64,000 bases of DNA, from NCBI RefSeq assembly GCF_028502605.1, contig NC_079236.1, positions 620,001-684,000 on the forward strand, given 5' to 3'. This DNA comes from Trichoderma breve (lineage: Eukaryota; Ascomycota; Sordariomycetes; Hypocreales; Hypocreaceae). The notes under the pieces were generated by a model. It was not told where the DNA came from. It did not search any database and saw only the letters and a list, made by a program, of their open reading frames with translations. Shown here in pieces: positions 34,608 through 45,926 of the stretch; position 1 is the stretch's first letter; the number at the start of each line of letters is the position of its first letter. A program made the position numbers and the translations under genes.

Positions 34608-37600
34608 TTAAGCAGAGCCGGTGGTGTCCTCGACAGGAGGGCATGTGCAGAACAGGTTGGTATCGCCATATGTATCGTCTACACGGCCAACCGTCGGCCA
34701 GAACTTCTTCTCAAGAAGATACGGCAGCGGGTAGGCCGCCTTCTCCCGAGAATAAGGTCTGTCCCACTTGCCCTCCGCATCGCCGAGGATCAAGTCTCTC
34801 TGCGGGTGCGGGGCGTTCTTGAGCACATTGCCCTCCTTGGGCTGCTTGCCCTCCTCAATCTCACGAATCTCGTTGCGGATGCTAATCATGGCGTCGATGA
34901 AGCGGTCCAGCTCCTCCTTGCTCTCACTCTCGGTAGGTTCAATCATGAGCGTGTTGGGCACAGGCCAGCTCATAGTAGGCGCGTGGAAACCGTAGTCCTG
35001 GAGACGCTTGGCGATGTCGATAGCCTCGATGCCGGCGGTCTTCTGGAAGGGGCGGGCGTCGACGATGAACTCGTGAGCGCAGCGGCCCTGGTCGTTGGTG
35101 TAGAGGATGGGGTAGTGGTCCTTGAGGCGGGCCAGGATGTAGTTGGCGTTGAGAAGAGCAACAGTGGTGGCCTTGCGCAGACCCTCGTCGCCCATGGTGG
35201 AGATGTAGGCCCAGCTGATGGGGACAATGCTAGCACTGCCAAAGGAGGCGCTGGAGACGGGTGTCTGGGTGCTCTTATGAGGCAAGTAAGGGACGAGATG
35301 CTTCTTGACGCAGATGGGGCCAATACCAGGGCCACCACCGCCGTGAGGGATACAGAAGGTCTTGTGCAAGTTCAAGTGGCAGACATCAGCGCCGAGAGCG
35401 CCAGGAGAAGTAAGTCCGATCTGGGCGTTCATGTTGGCACCGTCCATGTAGACGAGACCGCCATACTGGTGAACAATGTCGCAGACCTTTCGGACCTGGG
35501 GCTCAAAGACACCGTATGTGCTGGGGTAGGTGATCATGATGGCGCCCAGCTCAGAGGCGTGCTTCTTGCACTTGGCTTCAAGATCCTCCAAGTCGAGGTT
35601 GCCGGTCTTGGTGTCACACTTGATGGGGACAACGCGCATGCCGACCATGGCAGCGGACGCGGGGTTCGTGCCGTGGGCAGAAACGGGAATCAAGCAGATG
35701 TCGCGCTTGTTGCCGGGCTGCTGCTCGTGGTATTTGCGAATGGCCCGGAGACCGGCAAACTCACCCTGAGCACCGGAGTTGGGTTGCAGAGAAGTAGCAT
35801 CCATGCCAGTCAGGGCAGCCAGCTGAGCAGAGGTGGCGTCAAAGAGCCTCTGGTAGCCCTTGACGCAGCTGTGGGGTGCGTGAGGGTGGATGTTGGCGGT
35901 GGTTTCAGTGCCAATGAGCTCCATCTGAGTGGTACCGTTGAGCTTCATGGTGCAAGATCCGAGGGGAATCATGGAGTGAACCAGGGACAGATCCTTGGAC
36001 TGGAGGTGGTGCATGTAACGCAGCATCTCAGTCTCGCTGTGGTGGGAGTTGAAAACGGGGTGAGTGAGGAACTTGGACTCTCGGCGAACAGAATCGGGCA
36101 GGCTCTTGACGAGCTCCTCAGATGACTGCGCAAACCCTTCCTTCCAGCACTTGTTGGAGACATCGAGGTCGGCGTCGCTGTGGTTCTTGTAGGCAACGGT
36201 CTGGAAAGCCTTGACGATACGAACAAACAGCTTGAGAGTGAAAGTGGTGGGAACAGCCAGGACAAGCTCGTTGGGGGACCAGGCCTTGCCGCTGCTGATG
36301 CCTTGATCCATCAGCTCACGGCGCAGAGCCCGGCAAACAACAGGCTCGTCGAAGTAGAGGGAGACGGTGTCGGAGAGAACCTTGCCGTCGGCGTCAACGG
36401 AGCGGGATGAGACATTCAAGCCGTAGTGTTGGGCAGCAGCCTGAATCATGCGGGCGTGGCGGAGATTGTTGACGGCCATCTCCTTGAGCTGCTCGGGGCC
36501 GTGGTAAATGGCATACATGGCTGACATGTTGGCCAGAAGAGCCTGGGCAGTGCAAACATTGCTGGTGGCCTTTTCTCGTCGAATGTGCTGCTCGCGGGTC
36601 TGCAGAGCCAAACGGAGGGCTCGGTCTCCGCGACGGTCCCTGGAAACACCAATCAAGCGGCCGGGGAGTCGTCGCTTGCTACCCTCCTGAACAGCCATGA
36701 AGGCGGCGTGAGGACCACCATAGCCCAAAGGAACACCGAATCGCTGAGCATTTCCGAAAGCAATATCAGCACCCCACTCGCCAGGAGGAGTGAGGAGAGT
36801 CAGGTTAGAGAGATCGGTGGCAGCACTCAGCAGGGTTCCCTGCGCATGAGCAAGCTCAGCCAGCTCCCGAAAGTCGGAAACACCTCCGTTTGAGTCGGGA
36901 TACTGAACCATGACACCAATCAAGTCATCGCCGAGAGCCTTGATCTTCTTCTGGGCATCCGGAGCACCCAGATCCAGGACCTGAATGTGAATTCCAAATC
37001 CTTCGGCGCGGCCATGCATGACCCTGATGGTGGCGTCGTGCACCAAGTGAGAAACCACATACGTCTTTCCGGGTCGCTTCTGCCTTGAGGAGGAGAGACT
37101 GGTGAGAGACATGGTCATGGCCTCACTGGCAGCAGTTCCCTCGTCAAGCAAACTGGCATTGGCGACGGGAAGGCCGGTCAGGTCAGAAATCATGGTCTGG
37201 AAGTTGAGCAGGGACTCGAGACGGCCCTGGCTGATCTCAGGCTGGTAGGGAGTGTAGCTGGTGTACCAAGCCGGGTTCTCCAGGACGTTTCGCTTGATGA
37301 CGGCTGGGATCTCAACGGGGTAGTAACCACCTCCGTTCATCCACGTGCGGACGTCGTTGGACGAGTTCATGGCCTTGAAGGCCTTGACAACTCCAGATTC
37401 GCTAAACACGCGAGCCTGGATCGTCTTCTTGGGCGGATCCAGAACATCCGCAGGAATGACCTGGGAAACGAAAGCATCCAGAGTCTCGTTACCGGGACCG
37501 AGAACCTTGAGCATCTCCTGGATCTCTTCATCGCGAGGTCCAATGTGGCGAGCGCTAAAGTCCTTCCATGGCAGCTTATTGGCAGCGCGAATGTCTCTCA

Positions 37601-37820
37601 TTTCCTTGTAAGCCGGGTCCTCCTGCAGAGACTCAAAAGGCGGTCTTCTGCCATCCCGACTTGCGGCGCGAACATCGGCAGCCGTCTGAGTGGTGTAAGT
37701 GAGGTTGCGGACGGACAGAAGGGAAGCCTGTCCGCGAGCGCAAACCCTCGCTTCGTGTCGGGCCAGCGCCAGCGATGGGCGAAGGGAAGCCCCCCGTGCG
37801 ATAAGCAGCCTGGAGGCCAT
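34608..37820 (-). CDS. GCV2: glycine decarboxylase P protein, mitochondrial
   Basis: PLP-dependent glycine dehydrogenase (decarboxylating) of the mitochondrial glycine cleavage system; it passes the aminomethyl group to lipoyl-H protein. A single uninterrupted exon encodes 1070 residues, the usual length with presequence. Seen: an Arg/Ser/Ala-rich targeting N-terminus (MASRLLIARGASLR), the entry motif FSARHIGPRDEEI, the first-half AMTMSLTSLS region, and the second-half PLP site LNLHKTFCIPHGGGGPG with Lys820 (codon 35363-35361). The frame stays open upstream to 38069 with no stop, but the ATG at 37820 is followed by a good presequence and has a favourable GGCCATGG context. The strong codon bias also opens a 522-codon frame on the other strand. 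Confidence 0.97.
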   Translation of the reverse strand: MASRLLIARGASLRPSLALARHEARVCARGQASLLSVRNLTYTTQTAADVRAASRDGRRPPFESLQEDPAYKEMRDIRAANKLPWKDFSARHIGPRDEEIQEMLKVLGPGNETLDAFVSQVIPADVLDPPKKTIQARVFSESGVVKAFKAMNSSNDVRTWMNGGGYYPVEIPAVIKRNVLENPAWYTSYTPYQPEISQGRLESLLNFQTMISDLTGLPVANASLLDEGTAASEAMTMSLTSLSSSRQKRPGKTYVVSHLVHDATIRVMHGRAEGFGIHIQVLDLGAPDAQKKIKALGDDLIGVMVQYPDSNGGVSDFRELAELAHAQGTLLSAATDLSNLTLLTPPGEWGADIAFGNAQRFGVPLGYGGPHAAFMAVQEGSKRRLPGRLIGVSRDRRGDRALRLALQTREQHIRREKATSNVCTAQALLANMSAMYAIYHGPEQLKEMAVNNLRHARMIQAAAQHYGLNVSSRSVDADGKVLSDTVSLYFDEPVVCRALRRELMDQGISSGKAWSPNELVLAVPTTFTLKLFVRIVKAFQTVAYKNHSDADLDVSNKCWKEGFAQSSEELVKSLPDSVRRESKFLTHPVFNSHHSETEMLRYMHHLQSKDLSLVHSMIPLGSCTMKLNGTTQMELIGTETTANIHPHAPHSCVKGYQRLFDATSAQLAALTGMDATSLQPNSGAQGEFAGLRAIRKYHEQQPGNKRDICLIPVSAHGTNPASAAMVGMRVVPIKCDTKTGNLDLEDLEAKCKKHASELGAIMITYPSTYGVFEPQVRKVCDIVHQYGGLVYMDGANMNAQIGLTSPGALGADVCHLNLHKTFCIPHGGGGPGIGPICVKKHLVPYLPHKSTQTPVSSASFGSASIVPISWAYISTMGDEGLRKATTVALLNANYILARLKDHYPILYTNDQGRCAHEFIVDARPFQKTAGIEAIDIAKRLQDYGFHAPTMSWPVPNTLMIEPTESESKEELDRFIDAMISIRNEIREIEEGKQPKEGNVLKNAPHPQRDLILGDAEGKWDRPYSREKAAYPLPYLLEKKFWPTVGRVDDTYGDTNLFCTCPPVEDTTGSA

Positions 37821-39339
37821 GGCCGCCACGATGTTGTGAAGAAAAGGGAATAAGAGCAAAACAAAGGAACCAGAAGAATTCGACAGGTCTCCCTCAATGG
37901 CTAGGAAAAGAAAAAAGGAAAGGAGAAGAGGAGGAAGACCAACGACACGAGGGAGGAAAAGCAAAGAAATTAAACCGAAGCCGCCCGGACGATAAAGATT
38001 TGCTCTAATCAGTTCCCCCCCAGAAAAATGAGATGACGGCGCCTGCGTGGTCCGTAAATGGCTGTCCAAGAGGCCGTGGCGGAACTTTCGTGGGGCAATC
38101 CGGCACCCGTGATAGCGCTAAAAGTTGAAGCCCTCGCCGGCAGCGAGTCGAACAGGCGATCCTATATCGTTGGGGGAAATCAGGCCACGTCCGAAGGATG
38201 AAGAAAAAGGACTAGAGCAGGTGAGAATAGTAAGAAAGTGAGAAGACGGTGAGCATGAGACAAGCAACAAGGTTCCCTTTTCCTCCGACAATGGGATCAA
38301 GATGCAGCGTCAGAGCCGGGGCATCAGAGCCATCTTATCTGTGTAGTATCAGTAATGCGCCGAACGCATCAAGGTATCACCAGGCACAGGGGCATTTGGC
38401 CTATTCCCTATTCCCTCTTTTTTCCCCAATGCCTTTCCTCGTTATTTTCGTTCTCCATTCCCTCTTTCGCTTCCCCAGAGCCGAACATCGCAGCAAAAGG
38501 CCAATGACCAGCCTGATAACTTCCCGCTTTCCGTCGCTCAGGGTCCCGTCCAGGCCTTGGTTGGTACATCCAAACATCCTCCACGGCTGCGGTGGTCCGT
38601 AATACTGGAGTCGACTCCGCAGGTTGTAGTAGTAACTGGCCAGGGCTTGGATGCTTGGAGCATAGTGTGTCCACGACTCGTGCCCACTAAAAAAAAATCC
38701 AGATGCTAGAGCTTAATCTTTCTCCCGAGTTGGAGGTTTTTTTGCGCAGCTAGAGGTTTTGGTTAGGTGATGGCTTTTCGAGAATTGTTCGTTGCTGCCA
38801 CTGTGTAGCCTGGCGCCAACGATATCGGCCATTCACGGGCCGACGCTGGGCGGATGCATGTGATTCGCTGAAGAGGGGGGATTGGAGGGGAGATGATTTT
38901 CGTGGATTGTGATCGCGGGCGGGTTCGAGCTTTTTTTTTTTTTTTTTTTTTTTCTCTTCTCCAATGGATCAACACCAAGTCAGCCCCTACATGATATGGC
39001 ATGTACCTGTATCGTATCTAATCCTAGTACTTGTAGTAACTGATGTGATCAATGCTACTGCACTTCGTACCTAAGGCATAAATGCAGTAACGGAGCAATA
39101 AGCTGCCTACATGTCCGGGTACCTTATCTGCTTATCTCCATACCTCCCAAGGCCTGTCTCGACTGCTGTAGCATTGGTCCATTACCACCTACGTAGTCCC
39201 TAGATCAGCACCCACCACACTGTATTGCCTCCATTCCTTCAGGCCTTAGGCCACTCTTCCAGCACACTCCCGACATCGCCCAGCTTTTACGTAACTATCC
39301 GTCACTTGGACTAAACAACAACAAACAAAAATCATCACC
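37821..39339. promoter_or_regulatory. divergent region between GCV2 and TOM5
   Basis: About 1.5 kb between opposed start codons. The first 250 bp continue the open GCV2 frame but are read as leader. The rest is unremarkable apart from a 23-T tract (38931-38953). A short stretch at 38120-38175 looked faintly tRNA-like on the minus strand but fails the B-box test. It must hold both promoters. Confidence 0.5.
38931..38953. repeat. T23 homopolymer tract
   Basis: Twenty-three consecutive T. Possibly a nucleosome-depleting promoter element, since it is about 390 bp upstream of the TOM5 start on the coding strand. Confidence 0.85.
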
Positions 39340-39704
39340 ATGTTTGGAGGATGTACGTACACACGCCCAATCCCTGACAAATCCCATATGCCTGCCCTCT
39401 CGTGCGCCATGTGATTGTTTAACCGCATGCAATGCTGACGTCCTCGCGTCCACAGTCGCCCCCCCGCAGCAGTCGCCCGAGGAGATTCGCGCCATGGAGG
39501 CCGAAGCTACCTTCACCGTCCAGCAGGTCGCCGCAACTGCCTTCATGCTCTACCTCTGTACGTTTTGCGCCTGTGCCATGGATAGAGGAAGACGATACGA
39601 TCGATTTTTCTCGTTGACGGATGCTTCTTCTTACCTCGTCTGCGCCATTGCTAACATCGGAAATAGCTCCCTTCGCCGTCGACATGATCAGCCGCATCTT
39701 CTAA
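39340..39704 (+). CDS. TOM5: mitochondrial import receptor subunit Tom5
   Basis: Tiny tail-anchored subunit of the TOM complex that hands preproteins from receptors to the Tom40 pore. Three exons, 39340-39352, 39456-39557 and 39667-39704, give 50 residues (total 153 nt). Seen: MFGGFAPPQQSPEEIRAMEA, then a single membrane helix beginning FTVQQVAATAFMLYL and ending FAVDMISRIF; both ends match fungal Tom5. Exon 1 is only 13 nt and both Phe5 and Ser39 are split by introns, so no single frame shows the whole protein. Divergent from GCV2 and tail-to-tail with the nucleoporin gene. Confidence 0.93.
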
Positions 39705-40367
39705 ACCCGGCAAGGAAGAAAAAATCGTATATAGACGTTTCCATGTAACATACATACATGCTTTCCACTCCGGTACATTGCCATTGACGGATAGTGCGCC
39801 GGTTTTCTGACCGACGAAACTGTTTGATATACCACTGCCAAAGAAACCAGCAGGTCACTCACTGCCCAAGGCAAAAATCGCTGTACAATAGAAGTGGTCG
39901 CCCGAGGTTGATTGGGGGAGGAGAAAAGCTCAACCTGATTCACCAAAGACGACACGAAAATGGAACGAGGCGACGATAGAAGAAAATAAAGAAACATATA
40001 AAACTGCACAGTTGCTTAGGATCCTGCCATGTGACGGATTAGGCTTTCAATTTGATAACCATCAAGAGCAAGTCTTATGCGCAAAGAAAAATTAAGATCC
40101 ATATAGCAGACGACTACTCTGCATGCCTTCCAGATCCGTCTGCCTATTTGTCCAATCCTACAGCCTCTACAGTTTAAAACTGGAAACAAACCGACTCATA
40201 ACCCCCCAATTCTATAGCATTCGAATGCTGTTGCCATTGCCTGCCAACATTCTGACTCCCTTTGCGTCAAAACATAAAAAGCATCTTCAAATTAACACCA
40301 TTACAGCGGCTTCAGTGAAGCCTCCCTTCTCGCGACACAGTCTCCTAGGATATCCAGGCAGGCGCTT
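39705..40367. other. convergent intergenic region
   Basis: About 660 bp between the TOM5 and nucleoporin stop codons. Nothing is recognisable; it presumably holds two 3' UTRs. Confidence 0.5.
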
Positions 40368-41504
40368 TTACCGGGACCGTGGTGGCGGGTTTCTGCTCTT
40401 TTCCCACTCCTGGTAGTCTGCACCCAGCGACTCCAACTCCTTTTTCAAATGCTGTAGTTGTTTCTCGTAATCTTCCAAAACCTAGAACCATTGGGGTTAG
40501 CGACCGAATGTCATGGTAAACGTCCGCTGAATCTATATCAAAACTTACCCGCTTCGCCCTCGTTTGTGTCTCCTCATCGAGCCCCTCGCTCTCTCCTGCC
40601 GGCTTCTCCATTTCCTTGTTCAGTCTCTCAGAGTATCCTCTCAGCACAATCAGTCTGCTCCACAGCTCTTCCTCCCTGGCGCCAACTGCTGGATCTTGCA
40701 CATCGCGCTCCAACGTCTGTAGTCTGCTTTTCAGATCATCTTCGTCGCCGCTTAGAGCGTAGCCCCTGTTCCTAAGAATCTGCACCTTGGCGGCCAAAGC
40801 CAGACATCTGTTGGAAATCATCGTCTGCCGCCTTCTAGCAGCGAGGGCTCTGGTTTCCGTCTCCAACTCGTGTCGCTGCAGCAGCGCATCCAGACAGCCG
40901 TTGATCTGGTGTAGTCGTGTGTTGAACTCGGAAATGGCGCGCTTTTGCGTCTTCAATCGGTCCGCTACGCCCGTGTAGCCCGCGCACAGCACAGGCATGA
41001 ATCCAGGGGCGGGCTTGTTCTGCAAAGCCTCCTCCCACTCTCTATCGTCTTCGAATGGTTGGGGCTTGTAAAATGGGATGTGTGCTTCATCGACTTTGTT
41101 GTAGAAGTAGTGCTTGAACACGCAGCTGGGGTTGGCAGGGTCCCATTTCTCCGTCACGAGCTTCATCTGTTCCAGAATCGGCTTCTGGTCTGCATACATC
41201 ATCACAGCGTTAGCAAAAGACGGGGCGCTTCCTAGAGCATGCGAGGCTTACGCGGTGTCTCTTGGCCAGGCTGCCATAGAGAGCTCGAAAGCTGAGCTTG
41301 TGACTGCGACAACGCGGGCACCTGTTGTGTCTGCTGGGGCTGGGCAAGCAGCGTATTTCCGAGCGGCGCGGTCTGTTGGCCTGCACCCAGCGTTTGTCCA
41401 AAGATATTTCCGGATGCCTGCGTCTGTTGGGCGGGCTGAGCTGTTTGAGCTGAGCCAAAGAACCCTCCCGAGCTCAGAGGCTTTGATTGTCCGAACAGCG
41501 ACAT
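40368..41504 (-). CDS. NUP57: FG-nucleoporin of the Nup57/Nup54 type
   Basis: Central-channel nucleoporin that forms a coiled-coil trimer with Nup62/Nsp1 and Nup58/Nup49. Three exons on the minus strand (41252-41504, 40549-41189, 40368-40481) give 335 residues. Seen: an N-terminal Gln/Thr/Ala-rich region with only three FG dipeptides (FGQSK, FFGSA, FGQTL), the conserved WDPANPSCVFKHYFYNKV segment of this family, FYKPQPFEDDREWEEALQNKPAPGFMPV, then long helices (EFNTRLHQINGCLDALLQRHE, KSRLQTLERDV, LEDYEKQLQHLKKELESL). The length is close to small fungal members such as fission yeast Nup44. Low FG content is notable. Head-to-head with the complex I subunit gene. Confidence 0.9.
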
Positions 41505-42333
41505 GGTGAAAAGGACGACCGCAGCTCCTCGAGCGAGTGTCGTGAGGCTATCCGCAAAGCTCCCACGGGAGCCTCGTTAAAAAGGATGGAGGCGCAAAGG
41601 ATTGCGGAATGCCGATTCTCGGATGTCGGAGGCGCTGTGGTCGGCGAATTGCTGGATGGGGTTGTCGTTGATGCGCGGATGTTTTTCTCGTCGCTGGGCA
41701 GTTTTGTTGACTTGCTACAAAATTGCTGCAGGGTCGCGCTCAGTAGGAGGTACCAAGGTACCGCGCAGGTCAGCCTCGTCCACCGCCCAGCCAATCACAG
41801 CTTGCCTCCAGAGCAGAATCGCGAAATCCAGTTTGATGCGAGCACCACGATTGAGTGACACAGAGAGCAGGTGCAATGGCAGTAAAAAATAAATCAAAGA
41901 TAAATATCTTCCTATATTGAAGTAATATTTTTTTTTCAATAGTACAAGTGCCGGAGAACAGCAGTGATCGTGAAGAGAGACTTGCATCTCTCTTGACTGA
42001 CAACTAGCGCCGCTACTTGGAGTCACCTAGGATACCTAGCTTCTTAATCAGCAAACGCATGCCTACTAAACTACAGCAAGTCTAGCGCTGTAGGACGAGA
42101 ATTCAGCGGCTTCAACAGACCTGATCTCTACAAGCCAAGTATTTTTCGTAGATTTCAAGTCACTCTTTGTACTCTCGACAGCCGCCAACAAGGCTACGGT
42201 TGCTGACCCCCCGGTCGTCTCTGATTGGCTGCAGCAACTACAATCTTTCAACTAAGCGTCAGTCGGAAGAACCTCATAGCTCCATTATCCTACCGCAAGC
42301 TTCACAGAGGGTCAATCGAAACACCCGGCAATC
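41505..42333. promoter_or_regulatory. divergent promoter between nucleoporin and complex I subunit genes
   Basis: About 830 bp between opposed starts. It contains CCAAT at 41792-41796 (sense) and ATTGG at about 42223 (antisense), possible CBC sites, and an AT-rich middle (41880-41940). No gene is seen. Confidence 0.5.
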
Positions 42334-43165
42334 ATGGCATCACGACGGTCTCAGTATGTTAATCCGGCCTCCAAGATCCAGCAGCGACGTCATTGAGTCG
42401 GCCTGAGGGCACATTGGCGACATCCCGCGACAAGCAGCAACTAACAATCGTGGCAGATTCCACCAGCAGGTGCTCATCGACACCACGCCTCTCCCGGACA
42501 ACATCCCCCAGGTCCAGGAGATTGGTGCCTCCTCTGCGCCTCTGCTGTCGGCCTCCTTCTTCATCGGCGCACGATGCCGCGACTACAACGATGATTACAT
42601 GCAGTGCAAGACCGAGAACCCCGGCAAGGGAGAGCTGAACTGCTTGAAGGAGGGACGACGGGTAACCCGCTGCGCCCAGAGTGTGTACGTTTTCCTGCAC
42701 CCGCGAGCAGCTTGATGAATTGCAAGAATTGGAGCCAGTGATCTGGGTCCCAGGGCTCGGTCGTTGGGAGGGTTCATTTGTTCGTGGAAAGGAGGGGTAC
42801 TGACGTTTGGGATCATTCAGGCTCAAGGACATCAACACACACTGCTTAGCCGAGTTCCGCAAGCACTGGGAGTGCCTCGACAACCGAAACCAGCAGCTCT
42901 GGCAGTGCCGTCCCGCCGAGTGGAAGCTCAACAAGTGCGTTTACGATAACTTGGTACGTTCTAACCTCGGCATCCATTGTCAACATCAATGCGCCATAAT
43001 TTATTAACCATGCCCCGGCTTTAGAAACTGGAGAAGAAGATTCCTGATCAGCCCGCCAACGTCACCCCTGTTGAGCTGAGGCCGAAGCAGATCTTTGCTG
43101 ACGTGAGGATTGGGCCTGGTGATGGCAAGCCTTTCATCCCCGGACAGTCGGAGGCTTCACAGTGA
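42334..43165 (+). CDS. nuo-20.8: NADH:ubiquinone oxidoreductase 20.8 kDa subunit (NDUFA8-type)
   Basis: Accessory subunit of mitochondrial complex I on the intermembrane-space side, imported through the Mia40 disulphide relay. Four exons (42334-42353, 42457-42684, 42821-42953, 43025-43165) give 173 residues, family length. Seen: FIGARCRDYNDDYMQCKTEN and further Cys pairs, HCLAEFRKHWECLDNRNQQLWQC with CX9C spacing, and RPAEWKLNKCV. The paired CX9C frames and the NKCVY...LEKKIPD segment identify the subunit. Exon 1 is 20 nt. All junctions keep phase. Transcribed away from the nucleoporin gene. Confidence 0.95.
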
Positions 43166-45916
43166 GGGAGGAGGGGAACGGTTGGAATGGAGGGGTGAAG
43201 ATGTGTGTCATGTACAATTGCAGTCACCTGAGACGAAACAAAAATAACTCATCAACCTCTTGCATACAATACTCCCACCATCTGATTCCTACGCAACCTG
43301 TGCTGTCTTGATTCTTGCGTAGAAGGGGCTTTAAGGGGCCAAGGCATATGAGAAATGCTTGGCCCTGAGCAAAATAGTACGAGGCAGACTGTTTGAGGAA
43401 AAGACATTGAGGCCGCCAAACACTCAAAATAGAAGGTTAAAAAGGTGACGTGTTACACGACTCAGTTCTTCAGTCAACACCGGACCTCGGGTTTTTGCAT
43501 CATCGTGCCCGCGCAATAGCGCAGTTGCACATTCACATGCTAACTCACGATCCTGCCGTCACCAGCCCCGAACATCAGGGACCATTCCACGACAGTCAGC
43601 TTAAAACGACTGAAAATGAGGGGCCCCTCGCTTTCCCCTGGAGTTTTACACCCTGTGTATACTGCCAGCGTCATCGTGTAGACTAAAAGCATCATGCCGA
43701 GACATTTTGAGATGAGATATATCTCGTTCAAGTTTGTGAAGCGCCGGAAGCCTGCCTCTGGAACACGGATATCCATCCGTTGCATTGTAAGACTCGCGAA
43801 GTGACAGCTGAGTCAATATTGACGTGTAGATGTAGTTAATTGGAGGAGGCGGGAAGGATAGCTGACTGTTTAGAGTAGATTATTGTTTCGGCAGCAAGTG
43901 GGATGTCTATCTCAATTTTCCCATTACCAATAGAGTTCTTTCCAGGTAGAAAACGTATACGCCGTACGACAGTAGGGCTGGGGAAGCTAGATTTCGTGTA
44001 AGACAGGACATTAGAGACGGCTGAAGAGCTCAATACCAATACGTCTTTGTCTTTCACCTGAAAAGATCCTTCAAACAATATGAAGCATGAGACGTCCAAA
44101 GCATAGATCTTCTAGTTTGGTGTACGAACAACCTTACCCTACAATGCTACATGACGTAGAACTTGGATAGTTCCCAAGGGCAAATAGAGTACAAAGTCTC
44201 TTAACGATTTATGGATTTAAGAACTATCGACTATTTCTAAGATTGTGGACGTAGTCGTAGATACGCGGAGCTATAGGGTTGGCTAACAGCTATCAACACT
44301 CATATCACCAACTCACGAACTGGCTCACTTCGCAGAGGCACTCCACGTCTTTGACTAAACAATCAGCTTGTAGAACTCGACAAAAACAAGGACATCTTTA
44401 GAATCGATCAATTTCAAGTAAGACACAGTACTACCAGCACAGCACGCACGCATCCATCGTCGTACGTTGAAGACTAACTAAAGAGAAAAAATGGCGAAAT
44501 ATGAAACCGCCAGGTTCCACAAGAAGCATCTAGACAAAACCGACCCAGAGAAAGGCCAAGAAAAAAAAAAAAAAACCTGGAAAGAAAGCTTTTCATCGAA
44601 AGAAAAAGAAAAAAGAAAAGAAAAGAAAAAACACTCCTCATGGGCTCTGTTTCAGCCACGCGCCTCGCGCATGGCGCCGGTTAAGCTTATCCTGCGACGA
44701 AAGAATAGACGAGGGCGATGCTTTTACTAAAGAGACTGCATGCATGCATCTAAGGAAAACACTGAATGCAAGTAGCCACTTACATTTGTCTGACGATTAC
44801 TGCAATTCTTAACATCATCAACATGCTCATCAATACGAATATAACTAGAAGTAATAAGCTACTACTCGTCGGCAGCACCAACATTGGAAAACTTCAACTC
44901 TGTTTGCAGTGTAATCAAGACCACTCTCACATGTCGCTAGGCGTGCAAAAAAAGGGGTGGAGGACACTTACTTAGGCGTACCCGTAGGCCTAGCGGCGCT
45001 TATGTGCATCTCCATCTCTAAACTAGGACACGTCAAAAGAGCCCACAAACAAACAGAAACAAGAAAAAAGCTGGAAAACGAAACCGGCGGCATGTTTCAA
45101 ACGCGGCCGGAAAGCCCGCGGCCTGGGGCAGGTTCCGCAGCTCGGAATCTGGCCGTTCAGTCGCCGATGTGGCGTGAGAAGGAATACAGATGGATCCATA
45201 CCTTGAAATCAAAATTGTACTTTTGTTTCCTACAAATTAAAGCGGCAGGACAAAGTACCGCTGTCCTTGAATTGGATCGATATTAAAGGCGTGTGGGCTC
45301 TGGAGCCCGTCCCGGCAATGTTCTGGAAGAGCTGGGCCAACCTTGTTAGGAGGCTGACCTTGGCCACGATGGATGGAAATTGGCTGGGATCCTTTGATTA
45401 TCTCGCTCACGGGTTACGTAAGGCGTAGCGGCACGATGTTAATTACATGCACTTTTGAGGGTATTTTGTTGAGCGGTTATCCGTCGAGGGAAGAGGCAGG
45501 AATCGTACTAGTACCGCGGAATAGGTTGTATGTCTACCATCTTCACTGGGTATGTGATCATACATCAAATCAGCAAGGGGAAATGAGTGCATCTGGTGGA
45601 GCCACTCATACGTGTACATGCATTCTACTGTATGGGATCAAGTAAAGTAAAAGCAAACGGCGTCGTTGTGTAGGTCGGTTTAGGCTATAGAGGTACAGTA
45701 GTGCTCGATACGCGCCTCGGATCTGTCCAGCGACGCCAAGAGATGAGGAGCTGTACGGCATCTAGTCTCCCAGGCGGGTGGTTATCCGATAGCTGCATTT
45801 AACTTTAGCATTTCTGCACGTGTGCTGCCGAGACTCATCGGTTCCAAGTTTATCTTGCGTCAAAAAATACGAAGTGCCAAGCAGGTAGCACCGTGGCAGT
45901 CAATGACTGGCACAAT

Positions 45917-45926
45917 GTACTCGTAC
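45917..45926. repeat. GTACTCGTAC motif copy
   Basis: Exact copy in intergenic DNA, 1.7 kb from the next one. Confidence 0.6.

Noticed and set aside
34557..36125. 522-codon open frame on the plus strand opposite GCV2
   Set aside because: It is the mirror of a highly biased, confidently identified coding strand and has no motif of its own.
37821..38069. 83-codon in-frame upstream extension of GCV2
   Set aside because: The mitochondrial presequence begins naturally at the ATG at 37820; the upstream part has low-complexity Phe/Leu/Ser sequence unlike any P-protein N-terminus.
38118..38180. tRNA-like string on the minus strand ending in a TGTTCGACTCG segment
   Set aside because: The B box does not match GGTTCGANNCC, no acceptor stem pairs, and no A box is present.
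38870..38953. GGTTCGAGC followed by T23, suggestive of a polymerase III gene
   Set aside because: No A box or cloverleaf can be drawn in the preceding 80 bases.
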